This document shows, piece after piece, positions 42,883 to 50,778 of a stretch of 64,000 bases of DNA (positions within the stretch are counted from its first letter, which is position 1; each line of letters starts with the position of its first letter). The translations under genes were made by a program, and so were the position numbers. This stretch comes from Pseudomonadota bacterium (GTDB lineage: Bacteria; Pseudomonadota; Gammaproteobacteria; Steroidobacterales; Steroidobacteraceae): positions 62,001-126,000 of the forward strand of contig JAEYUC010000014.1 of the NCBI GenBank assembly GCA_023433705.1. Direction: 5' to 3'. Below the pieces are notes generated by a model that did not search any database, was not told where the DNA came from, and saw only the letters and a program-made list of their open reading frames with translations.

Positions 42883-43768
42883 GAGTCTCCTCGACATTGA
42901 ACGACATTCTAGCGCTCGCCGTCCGTTCGCGATCGCCCTGTTGCTCACGCTGAGCACGCTGGCTTTCACCGCCTGCGGCACGCAGTTCGCCTACAACCGG
43001 CTCGACTGGTTCGCGCACCGCTACGTTTCGAGCCAGGTGACGCTCGACGCGGCGCAGTCACGGGAACTGCGCGCATATCTCGATGAATTCTTCGCATGGC
43101 ACCGCCGTCACGAGCTGCCGCGATACGCCGCGTTCCTCGAGCGCGTCGCCGACGCGACCGAGCGGCCCTTGAGCCGAGACCAGCTCGAAATCGGGCGCCG
43201 GGAAGTCGAGGGGTTCATGCATGCGTCGGTGAGCCAGGGTGCTCCCGACGTGGCGCGCTGGCTGCGCTCGCTGCGTCCCGGGCAGGTGGCCGAACTGTTC
43301 GAAAACTTCACCGAGAAAGATCGCAAGGCGCGCGCCGAAGCCTGCGAGCGCGATCCCGAGGACCGACGCGCGGAAAACGCGGAGCGTTTCGTCGCAAACG
43401 TCGAGCGCTGGACCGGCAGGCTGCACCGCTCGCAGCGCGAGCTCATCGTCACGCGGCTCGCGCAGTTTCCTCTCGCGGACTGCGGCGACGGCTTCGGCGG
43501 CGAGGAACGCCACACGTTCCGCGAAATCGTCAACGCATACCGGTCTCGCCCGGATTTCGCGCAGCGGATCACCGTCTTCGTGACGCGGCCGGAGAATCGC
43601 GGCGACGCCGAATACCGCCGCAATTTCGAAGCCAACCGCGAGCGCATGCTGTCGCTGATCGTGGAGCTCAATCACACGTTGAGCGACGAGCAACGCGCGC
43701 GTTCGGTGAAACGGTTGCGCGCGTTGGCCGCCGGGCTGCGCGAGCTCGCGGCCGAGCCGGCATCGTGA
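42881..43768 (+). CDS. DUF6279 family lipoprotein
   Basis: A 295-residue lipoprotein: signal FAIALLLTLSTLAFTAC (lipobox FTAC), then the family start GTQFAYNRLDWFAHRYVSSQVTLDAAQSRELRAYLDEFFAWHR, with a long helical body (RREVEGFMHAS, PGQVAELFENFTEKDRKA, AERFVANVERWTGRLHRSQRELI). Function unknown. The ATG at 42881 overlaps the divergent ydbH start (CATG), so the two mRNAs must be partly complementary or one start is wrong; there is no Met further on that keeps the signal. Confidence 0.82.
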   Translation: MSLLDIERHSSARRPFAIALLLTLSTLAFTACGTQFAYNRLDWFAHRYVSSQVTLDAAQSRELRAYLDEFFAWHRRHELPRYAAFLERVADATERPLSRDQLEIGRREVEGFMHASVSQGAPDVARWLRSLRPGQVAELFENFTEKDRKARAEACERDPEDRRAENAERFVANVERWTGRLHRSQRELIVTRLAQFPLADCGDGFGGEERHTFREIVNAYRSRPDFAQRITVFVTRPENRGDAEYRRNFEANRERMLSLIVELNHTLSDEQRARSVKRLRALAAGLRELAAEPAS

Positions 43769-43822
43769 GTTTTCCCGACAGATGAAGGAATTGCAGGCGC
43801 CGCGCGGTGGCGAATTACTCGG

Positions 43823-43865
43823 ACGGGGTCCGCAACGGACCCCGTCACGAGTGGAGCGAAGCTCC
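43823..43865 (+). repeat. Twin-hairpin repeat, copy C (variant)
   Basis: Stem ACGGGGTCCG/CGGACCCCGT with loop CAA, seven-base linker CACGAGT, then stem GGAGC/GCTCC with loop GAA. The spacing equals copies A and B, but the linker differs at positions 1, 3 and 4. It lies 54 bases past the lipoprotein stop. Confidence 0.5.
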
Positions 43866-44227
43866 CGAGAACTTGCTCCTGACAACCGGCGATGATCACC
43901 GCGTCGTCACGGGGTGGCTCGCACCAAGGCCCCTTTGCCTGCCCGACGCACTTACCAACGTCTCTTATCGCAGGCCGTATCGACGTATTCAGTATGCGAC
44001 TGCGCGTCGCGGAGATTGCGCGCGGCATCGCGCGAACATTCATCAATCGTGCGCTGGATCACATGCGGTGCGAGGCGGGATTGGTCGTCGCACCCGCCGC
44101 GCGTGCCCAATTTCAGTGCCGAAAATCTTTACGTTTTGCGCTGGAGGAAAAATTAGGACTGCACAACGCGCGTGTGATGACGCTAGACTCGCGACCATCC
44201 TGATGACGTCGGATGTGGGGAGAGCAG
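43866..44227. other. Intergenic region upstream of the receiver-membrane protein
   Basis: About 360 bases without a convincing gene; a 69-codon frame from 43994 lacks a ribosome site and any domain. Near the downstream end, TTTACG (about 44128) and AATTAG, 17 bases apart, could be a weak promoter. GGGGAGAG precedes the next ATG. Confidence 0.4.
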
Positions 44228-45427
44228 ATGTCTTCCAAGCGGGCCCTTGTCGTTGACGATTCGAAATCAGCGCGCGCGTTCCTCTCGCGTATCCTCGAGC
44301 GTCACGAAATCGCCGTCGATGCCGCGGAATCCGCCGAAGCTGCTCTCGAATACCTGACCCGCAATCGCCCTGACGTGATCTTCATGGATCACATGATGCC
44401 GGGCATGGACGGCTTCCAGGCCGTGCAGTCGATCAAGAACAATCCGCGGACGTCGTCGATCCCGATCCTCATGTACACCTCGCAGGAAGGCGACCTGTAC
44501 GCGGGCCAGGCACGCGCGCTCGGCGCGGAAGGCGTGCTGCCCAAGCAGATCAAGCAAGCCGACGTCACCAAGCTGCTGTTCCAGCTCCGGCTGGTCTCTG
44601 ACCGCCGCAACACCGTGGAGCAGTCGACTTTCACGCGCGTGACGTCCACGCCGGAGCTCGCGCCCGCGAACGAGTCCGCGATCGTGGTGCCCACTTCGCC
44701 CGAATCCGCGCCAGCGGCCGACGCCGCCCCGGCATCGCCGCCCATCGCCGAGCTGCTGCCCAAGCTTTCGCTCGAGATCCGCGCCGCGCTGGACCAGAGC
44801 CTGCAGAAGACGCTCCAGACCGAAATCGCGGCGCTGCGCGGCCTGATCGGCACGACGCTCGACTCGCACGCCGAACGCCTGCAGACCGACCTGGTCGCGG
44901 CGCTCACGCCCCAGCCGGTCGCGCCGCCGCTGGACGTGCCGACGCTGATCCCGGAACGGCGCTCGTGGTCGAAGCTCCTCGGCTGGACGTTCGCCTTCCT
45001 GGCGACCTGCGGCGCCGCGGCCATGACGTGGTTGTGGTGGAAGCAGGGCGCCGAGCTCGCGGCCCTCCGCACGGATCTCGCCGACGTGTATGCCGAAGTC
45101 GAAACGTTGCGCGCGCGGCCGGAGGTAGTTAGTGCGCCCGCCGCATCCGAAGAATTCGTGGCCACGGATGCGGGAATCCCGGCCGACGGTTCGATCGAAG
45201 GATCCGCCACCGATCCCGCCACTGTCGGCGCAACCTCCGGTACGACGGCCGCGAATCCGGATGACACGGCCGCGACGGCCCCCGCCACGGCCATGCCCAC
45301 CTCGGCGAATGTCGCGCCGGCAGCCGCGAGCACGCAGACTCCGCCGCCGGCGGCTGCAACGACTGTCGCACCCGCCGTTCACGTTGCGCCGGAGTCCGCG
45401 CCCCCGCAGACTCCGCAGGCGCAGTGA
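44228..45427 (+). CDS. Membrane-tethered response regulator (receiver domain + transmembrane helix)
   Basis: A 399-residue protein. Residues 1-125 are a CheY-like receiver (RALVVDDSKSARAFLSRILERHEI with Asp9/Asp10-type acidic pair, VIFMDHMMPGMDGF with the phospho-acceptor Asp, LMYTSQEG, and Lys in VLPKQIKQAD). A helical linker (about 170-235) follows, then one membrane helix (LLGWTFAFLATCGAAAMTWLWW, about 255-276), a short coiled coil, and a Pro/Ala/Thr-rich periplasmic tail. There is no output domain. It may be a phosphate sink or localised adaptor. The next gene starts in a GTGA overlap with its stop. Confidence 0.85.
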   Translation: MSSKRALVVDDSKSARAFLSRILERHEIAVDAAESAEAALEYLTRNRPDVIFMDHMMPGMDGFQAVQSIKNNPRTSSIPILMYTSQEGDLYAGQARALGAEGVLPKQIKQADVTKLLFQLRLVSDRRNTVEQSTFTRVTSTPELAPANESAIVVPTSPESAPAADAAPASPPIAELLPKLSLEIRAALDQSLQKTLQTEIAALRGLIGTTLDSHAERLQTDLVAALTPQPVAPPLDVPTLIPERRSWSKLLGWTFAFLATCGAAAMTWLWWKQGAELAALRTDLADVYAEVETLRARPEVVSAPAASEEFVATDAGIPADGSIEGSATDPATVGATSGTTAANPDDTAATAPATAMPTSANVAPAAASTQTPPPAAATTVAPAVHVAPESAPPQTPQAQ

Positions 45428-46434
45428 CAGGCTTTCCACTCGATACATCGTTCAAACCCCGCCGCTGGCTGCGCGGTCGACATTTCCAGTCGATCCTTCC
45501 CAGCACTCCGATGCACCGTTCGCGCGTGGAACAGCGCGCGTTGCCATTGCGCGCGTCCAGCGAGGAGCGCCTGCTGGCATGCGGCGACGACGTCACGCTC
45601 CAGGCCTTTCATTCCACTCCCGCGCGCCGTGGACGTGCGCCGGGCAGGAAGCTGGCGATCATTTTGCACGGCTGGGAAGGCAGCGCCGATTCGCAGTACG
45701 TGTTGTCGTTGGGGCAGAGCCTGTTCGCCGCCGGCCTCGAGGTGGTGCGGCTCAACCTGCGCGATCACGGCGCCACGCATCACCTGAATCGCGAGCTGTT
45801 CCACTCCTGCCGGCTGCCCGAGGTCGTGGGCGCGGTGAAGACGCTCGCGGGGCAGTTTCCCGGGCTGCCGATCGTGCTCGCCGGTTTTTCGCTGGGGGGC
45901 AACTTCATGCTGCGGGTCGCGGCGCATCGCGAGGCGCGCGAGCTGCCGATCGAGCGCGTATTCGCCGTGTCTCCCGTCCTCGATCCCGCGCGGACCATGA
46001 TGACGCTCGAGCGAGGGTTTCCCGTGTATCACTCGTACTTCGTGCGCAAGTGGTGCCGCTCGCTCGCGAAGAAGCAGCTCGCGTGGCCGGATCACTACGA
46101 TTTCGAAGAACTGCTGCGGCTGCGGAGCCTGCGGCTGATGACGCGGGAGCTGGTGCTCGCGCACACCGAGTACCCCACGGTGGATGACTACCTTGCCGGC
46201 TACGCGATCACGGGCGATCGTCTGACGACACTCGCGGCGCCGGCGACCGTGATCACTTCGCTCGACGATCCGATCATCGAGGCTGCGGACCTGGCGAACC
46301 TCGCGCGCTCGCCGCGGCTCGACATCGTCACGACGTCGCACGGCGGGCACTGCGGCTTTCTCGAGGCCTTGGGCGGGGAGAACTGGATCGACCGCCAGGT
46401 TGTTGGTTGGCTGTCGCGGAACCCTGACAGGTAG
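45424..46434 (+). CDS. YheT family alpha/beta hydrolase
   Basis: A 336-residue hydrolase of the YheT/ABHD1-3 family. N-terminal FKPRRWLRGRHFQSILPS is the family entry motif, followed by IILHGWEGSADSQYVLSLG, VVRLNLRDHGATHHLN, the nucleophile Ser in VLAGFSLGGNFMLRV, the Asp in TSLDDPII and the His in SHGGHCGFL. These enzymes act on lipids or medium-chain esters. It begins with GTG that overlaps the stop of the receiver-membrane gene, suggesting coupling. Confidence 0.92.
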   Translation: MTGFPLDTSFKPRRWLRGRHFQSILPSTPMHRSRVEQRALPLRASSEERLLACGDDVTLQAFHSTPARRGRAPGRKLAIILHGWEGSADSQYVLSLGQSLFAAGLEVVRLNLRDHGATHHLNRELFHSCRLPEVVGAVKTLAGQFPGLPIVLAGFSLGGNFMLRVAAHREARELPIERVFAVSPVLDPARTMMTLERGFPVYHSYFVRKWCRSLAKKQLAWPDHYDFEELLRLRSLRLMTRELVLAHTEYPTVDDYLAGYAITGDRLTTLAAPATVITSLDDPIIEAADLANLARSPRLDIVTTSHGGHCGFLEALGGENWIDRQVVGWLSRNPDR

Positions 46435-46500
46435 GCAGGCCCGTGCGGGTATGCTGAGCTAACAACCTCGAAACGAACCGGGCCGCCCGGAGGTCCCTCG

Positions 46501-49068
46501 ATGCCACGTTTGCTGGTCATGTTCATCGCGCAGGCCGTGGTCCTGGGTTCGATCGCCGGGCTCGCGGGCTGCAGTGGAGGCGCGGACAGCGAACCCAATC
46601 CGCCGCCGCCCGTGGCGGATACCGCGGCGCCCACGGTGCCCGGCGGCGTGAATGCCACCGCCTCGGGCCCGACGCAGGTCGTCGTCACCTGGACGGCGTC
46701 GACCGACACCGGGGGCGCCGGAGTCGCGGGTTATCGCGTCCATCGCAACGGCGACGCCGCGCCGCTCGCCACGGTCACCGCGACGACCTACACCGACGAC
46801 ACCGTCGTCGCGAACACCACGTACACCTACGCCGTGCGCGCTTTCGACGGAGCGACTCCGCCGAACGAATCCGCGTCGTCGACCGCCGTGAGCGTCACGA
46901 CTCCCGATACGACAGACCCGGGTCCGCCGCCGACGGGCGGGCTCGACGAGCGTCCGGCCAACGCGACCTGCCTCGCGGGCGATGCGCCGCGCTCCGCGTT
47001 CCCGCTCGCGGTCGAACGCGCGTTTCCGAACCTGTCGTTTTCGGTGCCGATCGCGATGCTGCAGGAGCCGACGCGCTCCGACCGCTGGTACGTCGCGCAG
47101 AAGACCGGCGTCGTGCGCGTGTTCGACAACACTCCGGGCGTATCGACCACGCGGCAGTTCGTCGACATCTCCGCGCTCATGTCCTATTCGCCGACCAATG
47201 CGAACGACGAACGCGGCCTGCTCGGCATCGCGTTCCACCCAGACTACCCGACGGACCCGCGCGTCTATCTCTTCTACACCGCGACGCATCCGACGCTGGG
47301 GCTGGTCGATCGCGTCGCGCAGTTCCGCAGCGCCGACGGCGGCCAGACGATTCCGAACACGCCCGAATTCGTGCTGTTCGACGTCGACGATCCCGCCGGC
47401 AATCACAACGGCGGCAACATCGCATTCGGTCCCGACGGATTTCTCTACATCGGCATCGGCGACGGCGGAAACGCGGGCGACCCCTTCGGCTCGATCGGCA
47501 ATGGCCAGAACCTGCGCACGTTGCTCGGCAAGATGCTGCGCATCGACGTCTCGGCGGCGAACGCGACGACTACCTACTCGATTCCGCCGGACAATCCCTA
47601 CGCCGGCGGCGCGCGTTGCAACGTCGACGGCACGAACAGCTCGGCGACCTGCCCGGAGATCTGGGCGTTCGGATTCCGCAATCCATGGCGCTGGAGCTTC
47701 GATCGCGACAGCGGCGAATTGTGGCTGGGTGACGTAGGGCAGGGCACGTACGAGGAAGTCGACCTCGTCACGCGCGGCGGCAATTACGGCTGGCGTTGCC
47801 GCGAGGGCGCGCACGTCTACAACAACCACACCGCGGCGACCTGCGGTACGAACATCGGCAGCTCGATCGAGCCCGTGGCCGAATACGACCACACGCGCGG
47901 CTTTTCGATCACGGGCGGTGTCGTGTACCGGGGCAGCGCCATTCCCGAACTCGCGGGACGTTACGTGTTCGGCGACTTTGGGTCGGGCGCGTTGTGGCAC
48001 ATCGCGCGCGACACGTCGCCGACGATGACGATGACCGCCGGACTTTCCACGGGCCTGCAGATCTCCGCGTTCGGCCAGGACTCGGCGGGCGAGGTCTACG
48101 TGGTGCATTACGGCGGCACGCTGCACCGGCTCGTCAGGGGAAGCACCGCAGGACGCGAGATGCCGAACGTGCTGTCGCAGACCGGATGCGTGAATCCGTC
48201 CAATCCGACGCAGCCCGCCTCGGGTCTCATCCCGTACGCGCCGAACGCGTCTTTCTACTCGGACGGCGCCGCGAAGAGCCGCTGGCTCGCGTTGCCGGAC
48301 GCGTCGCGGATTTCGATCGATGCGGACGACGACTTCGACCTGCCGGCCGGCAGCGTGCTGATGAAGAATTTCCGGATCGGCACGCAGCTCGTCGAGACGC
48401 GGTTGTTCATGCGGCACAACGACGGCAACTGGGCGGGCTACACCTACGAGTGGAACGCGGGCGCGACGGAGGCGACCCGGGTCAGCGGCGGCAAGACCGT
48501 TCAGGTCGCGGGACAGGCCTGGCAGTTCCCCAGCGAGGAGCAGTGCCTGCAGTGCCACACCGCCGCCGCGGGCCGGTCGCTGGGGCTCGAGATCGGGCAG
48601 CTCAACGGAAACCTGCTGTATCCGGCCACCGGGCGCACCGCGAATCAGCTCGACACGCTCGAGGCGATCGACATGCTGACGCCGCCGCTGGCTCAGCCAG
48701 CGGCGCAATTGCCGGTGATTCCCGATCCATTCGGCACCGCCGCGCTCGGGACTCGCGCGCGAGCCTATCTACATACGAATTGCGCCAACTGCCATCAGCC
48801 CGGGGGAACCACGCCGTCGGACATCGACCTGCGCTTCACCACCGCGCTTTCGGCGACCAATACCTGTAACGAGAATCCGGAGCTCGGCACGCTCGGCATC
48901 GCCGATCCGCGACTCATCGCGCCCGGATCCGCGGCGCGTTCGATCGTGGTGGCCCGCGTGAATCGCACCGGCGCGGACGCGATGCCGCCGCTGTCGAAAC
49001 ACACGGTCGACACCGACGGCGTGCAACTACTGACGACCTGGGTGAACTCGCTGACGTCCTGCAACTGA
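46501..49068 (+). CDS. Lipoprotein glucose/sorbosone-dehydrogenase-like protein with FnIII and cytochrome c-like parts
   Basis: An 855-residue lipoprotein (SIAGLAGC lipobox). Residues about 40-135 are a fibronectin type III domain (AAPTVPGGVNATASGPTQVVVTW). Residues ~160-560 form a six-bladed GSDH/PQQ-dependent sugar dehydrogenase propeller (DERGLLGIAFHPDYPTDPRVYLFYT, NHNGGNIAFGPDGFLYIGIGDGG, EIWAFGFRNPWRWSFD, VDLVTRGGNYGW). The C-terminal part carries two CxxCH heme sites, CLQCH and CANCH. It would oxidise a sugar or aldehyde and pass electrons to hemes in cis. GGAGG precedes the ATG. Confidence 0.88.
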   Translation: MPRLLVMFIAQAVVLGSIAGLAGCSGGADSEPNPPPPVADTAAPTVPGGVNATASGPTQVVVTWTASTDTGGAGVAGYRVHRNGDAAPLATVTATTYTDDTVVANTTYTYAVRAFDGATPPNESASSTAVSVTTPDTTDPGPPPTGGLDERPANATCLAGDAPRSAFPLAVERAFPNLSFSVPIAMLQEPTRSDRWYVAQKTGVVRVFDNTPGVSTTRQFVDISALMSYSPTNANDERGLLGIAFHPDYPTDPRVYLFYTATHPTLGLVDRVAQFRSADGGQTIPNTPEFVLFDVDDPAGNHNGGNIAFGPDGFLYIGIGDGGNAGDPFGSIGNGQNLRTLLGKMLRIDVSAANATTTYSIPPDNPYAGGARCNVDGTNSSATCPEIWAFGFRNPWRWSFDRDSGELWLGDVGQGTYEEVDLVTRGGNYGWRCREGAHVYNNHTAATCGTNIGSSIEPVAEYDHTRGFSITGGVVYRGSAIPELAGRYVFGDFGSGALWHIARDTSPTMTMTAGLSTGLQISAFGQDSAGEVYVVHYGGTLHRLVRGSTAGREMPNVLSQTGCVNPSNPTQPASGLIPYAPNASFYSDGAAKSRWLALPDASRISIDADDDFDLPAGSVLMKNFRIGTQLVETRLFMRHNDGNWAGYTYEWNAGATEATRVSGGKTVQVAGQAWQFPSEEQCLQCHTAAAGRSLGLEIGQLNGNLLYPATGRTANQLDTLEAIDMLTPPLAQPAAQLPVIPDPFGTAALGTRARAYLHTNCANCHQPGGTTPSDIDLRFTTALSATNTCNENPELGTLGIADPRLIAPGSAARSIVVARVNRTGADAMPPLSKHTVDTDGVQLLTTWVNSLTSCN

Positions 49069-49070
49069 TT

Positions 49071-49158
49071 GGGGACAGATCTATTTATTGACGATATCGA
49101 GTAGCGACGACGTGCCGGACTGCCACCCTCGATATCGTCAATAAATAGATCTGTCCCC
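49071..49158. repeat. 88-bp element with perfect 31-bp inverted repeats
   Basis: The left arm 49071-49101 begins GGGGACAGATCTATTTATTG and is repeated exactly in reverse complement at 49128-49158; the loop is 26 bases. It lies two bases after the stop of the GSDH-like gene and 12 bases before the stop of the bactofilin gene. The GGGGACAGATxTATTTAT end is common in proteobacterial intergenic repeats near Y1 (IS200-like, RAYT) transposases, from memory; no transposase is in this window. It could also act as a two-way terminator. Confidence 0.8.
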
Positions 49159-49170
49159 GATTTCCTTCTC

Positions 49171-49566
49171 CTAACTCGCGCGCTTCTCTTCGAACTTGAG
49201 AATGGGCTTGCCGCTCGTGACGGTGACTTCGCCCTCGATGCGCGCGCCGTTGGCGATCGCCAGCACCTTCGCGACGATCTCGCCGACGATCACCGCGCTC
49301 GAGCTGATCTCGAGCTTGTCTTCGATCACGATCCTTCCCGTGACCTTGCCCGCGAGCACGGCCTGGCGCGCTTCGATGTCGCCTTCCCAGTGCGCGGTCT
49401 TGCCGACGCTGAGTGTCCCGCCGATGCGGCCATTGCCGCGTACGTGGCCCGAAACCATGAGCGGCCCATGCGTCTCGACGTCCCCGACGACAGTCGTGCT
49501 CTCGGAAATCACGGTCGGCGACATGCCCAGTCGATCGGCAAGCCTGCGTTTGGGTTCGTCGCTCAT
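49171..49566 (-). CDS. Bactofilin (polymer-forming cytoskeletal protein)
   Basis: A 131-residue bactofilin. The core (about 20-120) is a right-handed beta helix with repeating turns: VVGDVETHGPLMVSGHVRGNGRIGG, HWEGDIEARQAVLAGKVTGRI, LEISSSAVIVGEIVAKVLAIANGARIEGEV. It polymerises without nucleotide and is used for localising envelope enzymes. Start MSDEPKRRLADRLG is supported by GGAG eight bases upstream. Divergent from the SPOR lipoprotein, 41 bases between starts. Confidence 0.93.
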   Translation of the reverse strand: MSDEPKRRLADRLGMSPTVISESTTVVGDVETHGPLMVSGHVRGNGRIGGTLSVGKTAHWEGDIEARQAVLAGKVTGRIVIEDKLEISSSAVIVGEIVAKVLAIANGARIEGEVTVTSGKPILKFEEKRAS

Positions 49567-49607
49567 GTCTTCACTCCGGGAGGCGGGACCGCGTTTACAA
49601 TAATCCA

Positions 49608-50273
49608 ATGAGCAATCGTACTCTCGTGACGGTGTTCGCAATCCCGCTGCTCGTGCTCGCCGCGGGCTGCAGCCGCGAAAAGAGCGACTGGCGTTCGGCG
49701 CAGGCTGCGGATACTGCCGAGTCCTATGCGCAATTCATCTCGGCACATCCCGAGAGTCCGAAGGTGGCCGCCGCGCGCGAGCGACTCCAGCAGCTGGCCG
49801 AGGAGAAGGATTGGCGCGCCGCCGCCGAAACCGACACGCTCGAGGCCTACCATCAATTCCTCGCGCAGCATCCGGGCGGAAAGTGGGCGCCCGAGGCGCA
49901 GGTGCGCATCGACAACTTCGCCACGGCGCAGGCGCCTGCGGTGGGCGGCATCAATCCAGGTGCGGCCGGAGCGGGCCCGGATCTTCCTCAACCGGGCGTC
50001 ACGCCACCCGCCGATGTCTCTCAAAGCTCGGGATTCGGCGTTCAACTCGGCGCATTTTCGACGGCTGAGCGCGCCAACGCGGAGTGGACCAAGCTGCAGT
50101 CGGCGGCCTCGAGCACGCTCGATGGACTGAGTCCGCGCGTCGTGGTCGGAGAGGCTTCGGGAAAGCCCATCTACCGACTGCAGGCCGAAGTACGCGACGA
50201 AGCGCAGGCACGCGCGGTGTGCGGTGGGCTCAAGGCGGCCGAGAAGGCCTGCGTCGTGATCATTCCGCGCTGA
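49608..50273 (+). CDS. SPOR-domain lipoprotein
   Basis: A 221-residue lipoprotein (signal FAIPLLVLAAGC). Two related helical hairpins follow (DWRSAQAADTAESYAQFISAHPESP and DWRAAAETDTLEAYHQFLAQHPGG), an apparent internal duplication of ~40 residues with TPR-like character. Then a Gly/Pro linker and a C-terminal SPOR domain (GFGVQLGAFSTAERANAEWTKLQ, IYRLQAEVRDEAQARAVCGGLKAAEKACVVI). SPOR binds denuded peptidoglycan at the septum. With the neighbouring bactofilin it suggests a cell-shape locus. Confidence 0.9.
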   Translation: MSNRTLVTVFAIPLLVLAAGCSREKSDWRSAQAADTAESYAQFISAHPESPKVAAARERLQQLAEEKDWRAAAETDTLEAYHQFLAQHPGGKWAPEAQVRIDNFATAQAPAVGGINPGAAGAGPDLPQPGVTPPADVSQSSGFGVQLGAFSTAERANAEWTKLQSAASSTLDGLSPRVVVGEASGKPIYRLQAEVRDEAQARAVCGGLKAAEKACVVIIPR

Positions 50274-50319
50274 CTACCTGACAGAACGTCGGCAGCAACT
50301 AACATTCCGGGCTGCGACC

Positions 50320-50346
50320 GCGTCACTTAGTGACGCTGTGCGTCAC
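50320..50346. promoter_or_regulatory. Overlapping palindromic array (operator-like)
   Basis: GCGTCACT-T-AGTGACGC (50320-50336) is a perfect 17-base palindrome. GTGACGC-TGT-GCGTCAC (50330-50346) is a second one sharing the middle half-site. Three alternating half-sites thus lie about 95-120 bases before the small frame at 50441. Confidence 0.55.
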
Positions 50347-50440
50347 ATCCACCGCGCCCAATAAGTCAGACACTATCGTAAGTACCTGATCCGAAAAGGA
50401 TGTTCGGGCTGGCACAGGCGTTGCTTTACTCCAGCCCGTG

Positions 50441-50623
50441 ATGGCGAGATCGACAGTGACGCTGATTCTTCCCCACGCACAGGGTGTCGCGAGCACGCGG
50501 CCGTTGCTTGCGGGAATGCTGGTCAAGCGACGCCGCGGAGGCAGCGTGAGTTTCGCGCCGATCGATGCGCGGCTCGCGCGGGCGCAGCTCACTGCGATTC
50601 AGTCCATCAGGGTTTCGAGGTAA
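50441..50623 (+). CDS. Possible small basic protein (60 aa)
   Basis: A 60-codon frame MARSTVTLILPHAQGVASTRPLLAG... ending IRVSR. A 13-codon frame (MFGLAQALLYSSP) upstream ends in TGATG overlapping this start. There is no recognised domain and no strong ribosome site, but the stretch lies between an operator-like palindrome and a strong terminator, so some transcript is likely produced here; it may be a small protein or an untranslated RNA. Confidence 0.35.
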   Translation: MARSTVTLILPHAQGVASTRPLLAGMLVKRRRGGSVSFAPIDARLARAQLTAIQSIRVSR

Positions 50624-50688
50624 GGCACGCCGGTAGCCCCAACCTCAACAGAACTGCGAACAACTCTTCCCCGGTGTTCGCTTCTTCA

Positions 50689-50728
50689 CGCCGCACACGA
50701 CTTCCCCCGTGTGCGGCGTTTTTCTTTT
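50689..50728 (+). terminator. Strong intrinsic terminator
   Basis: A ten-base-pair stem CGCCGCACAC/GTGTGCGGCG with a ten-base loop, followed by TTTTTCTTTT. It ends the transcript entering from 50274-50680, in front of the M16 peptidase pair. Confidence 0.9.
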
Positions 50729-50778
50729 GGGCGTTCCGAGAAGGTAGAGTTGCGGCCTCTCTATTCGAGGTGTGCCGC

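Noticed and set aside
43994..44203. 69-codon frame upstream of the receiver-membrane gene
   Set aside because: No ribosome site, no recognisable domain, and it overlaps a plausible promoter for the next gene.
46459..48708. 749-codon frame on the minus strand opposite the GSDH-like gene
   Set aside because: Low-complexity Arg/Val-rich translation with no homologous features; the plus-strand gene has a signal peptide and clear domains.
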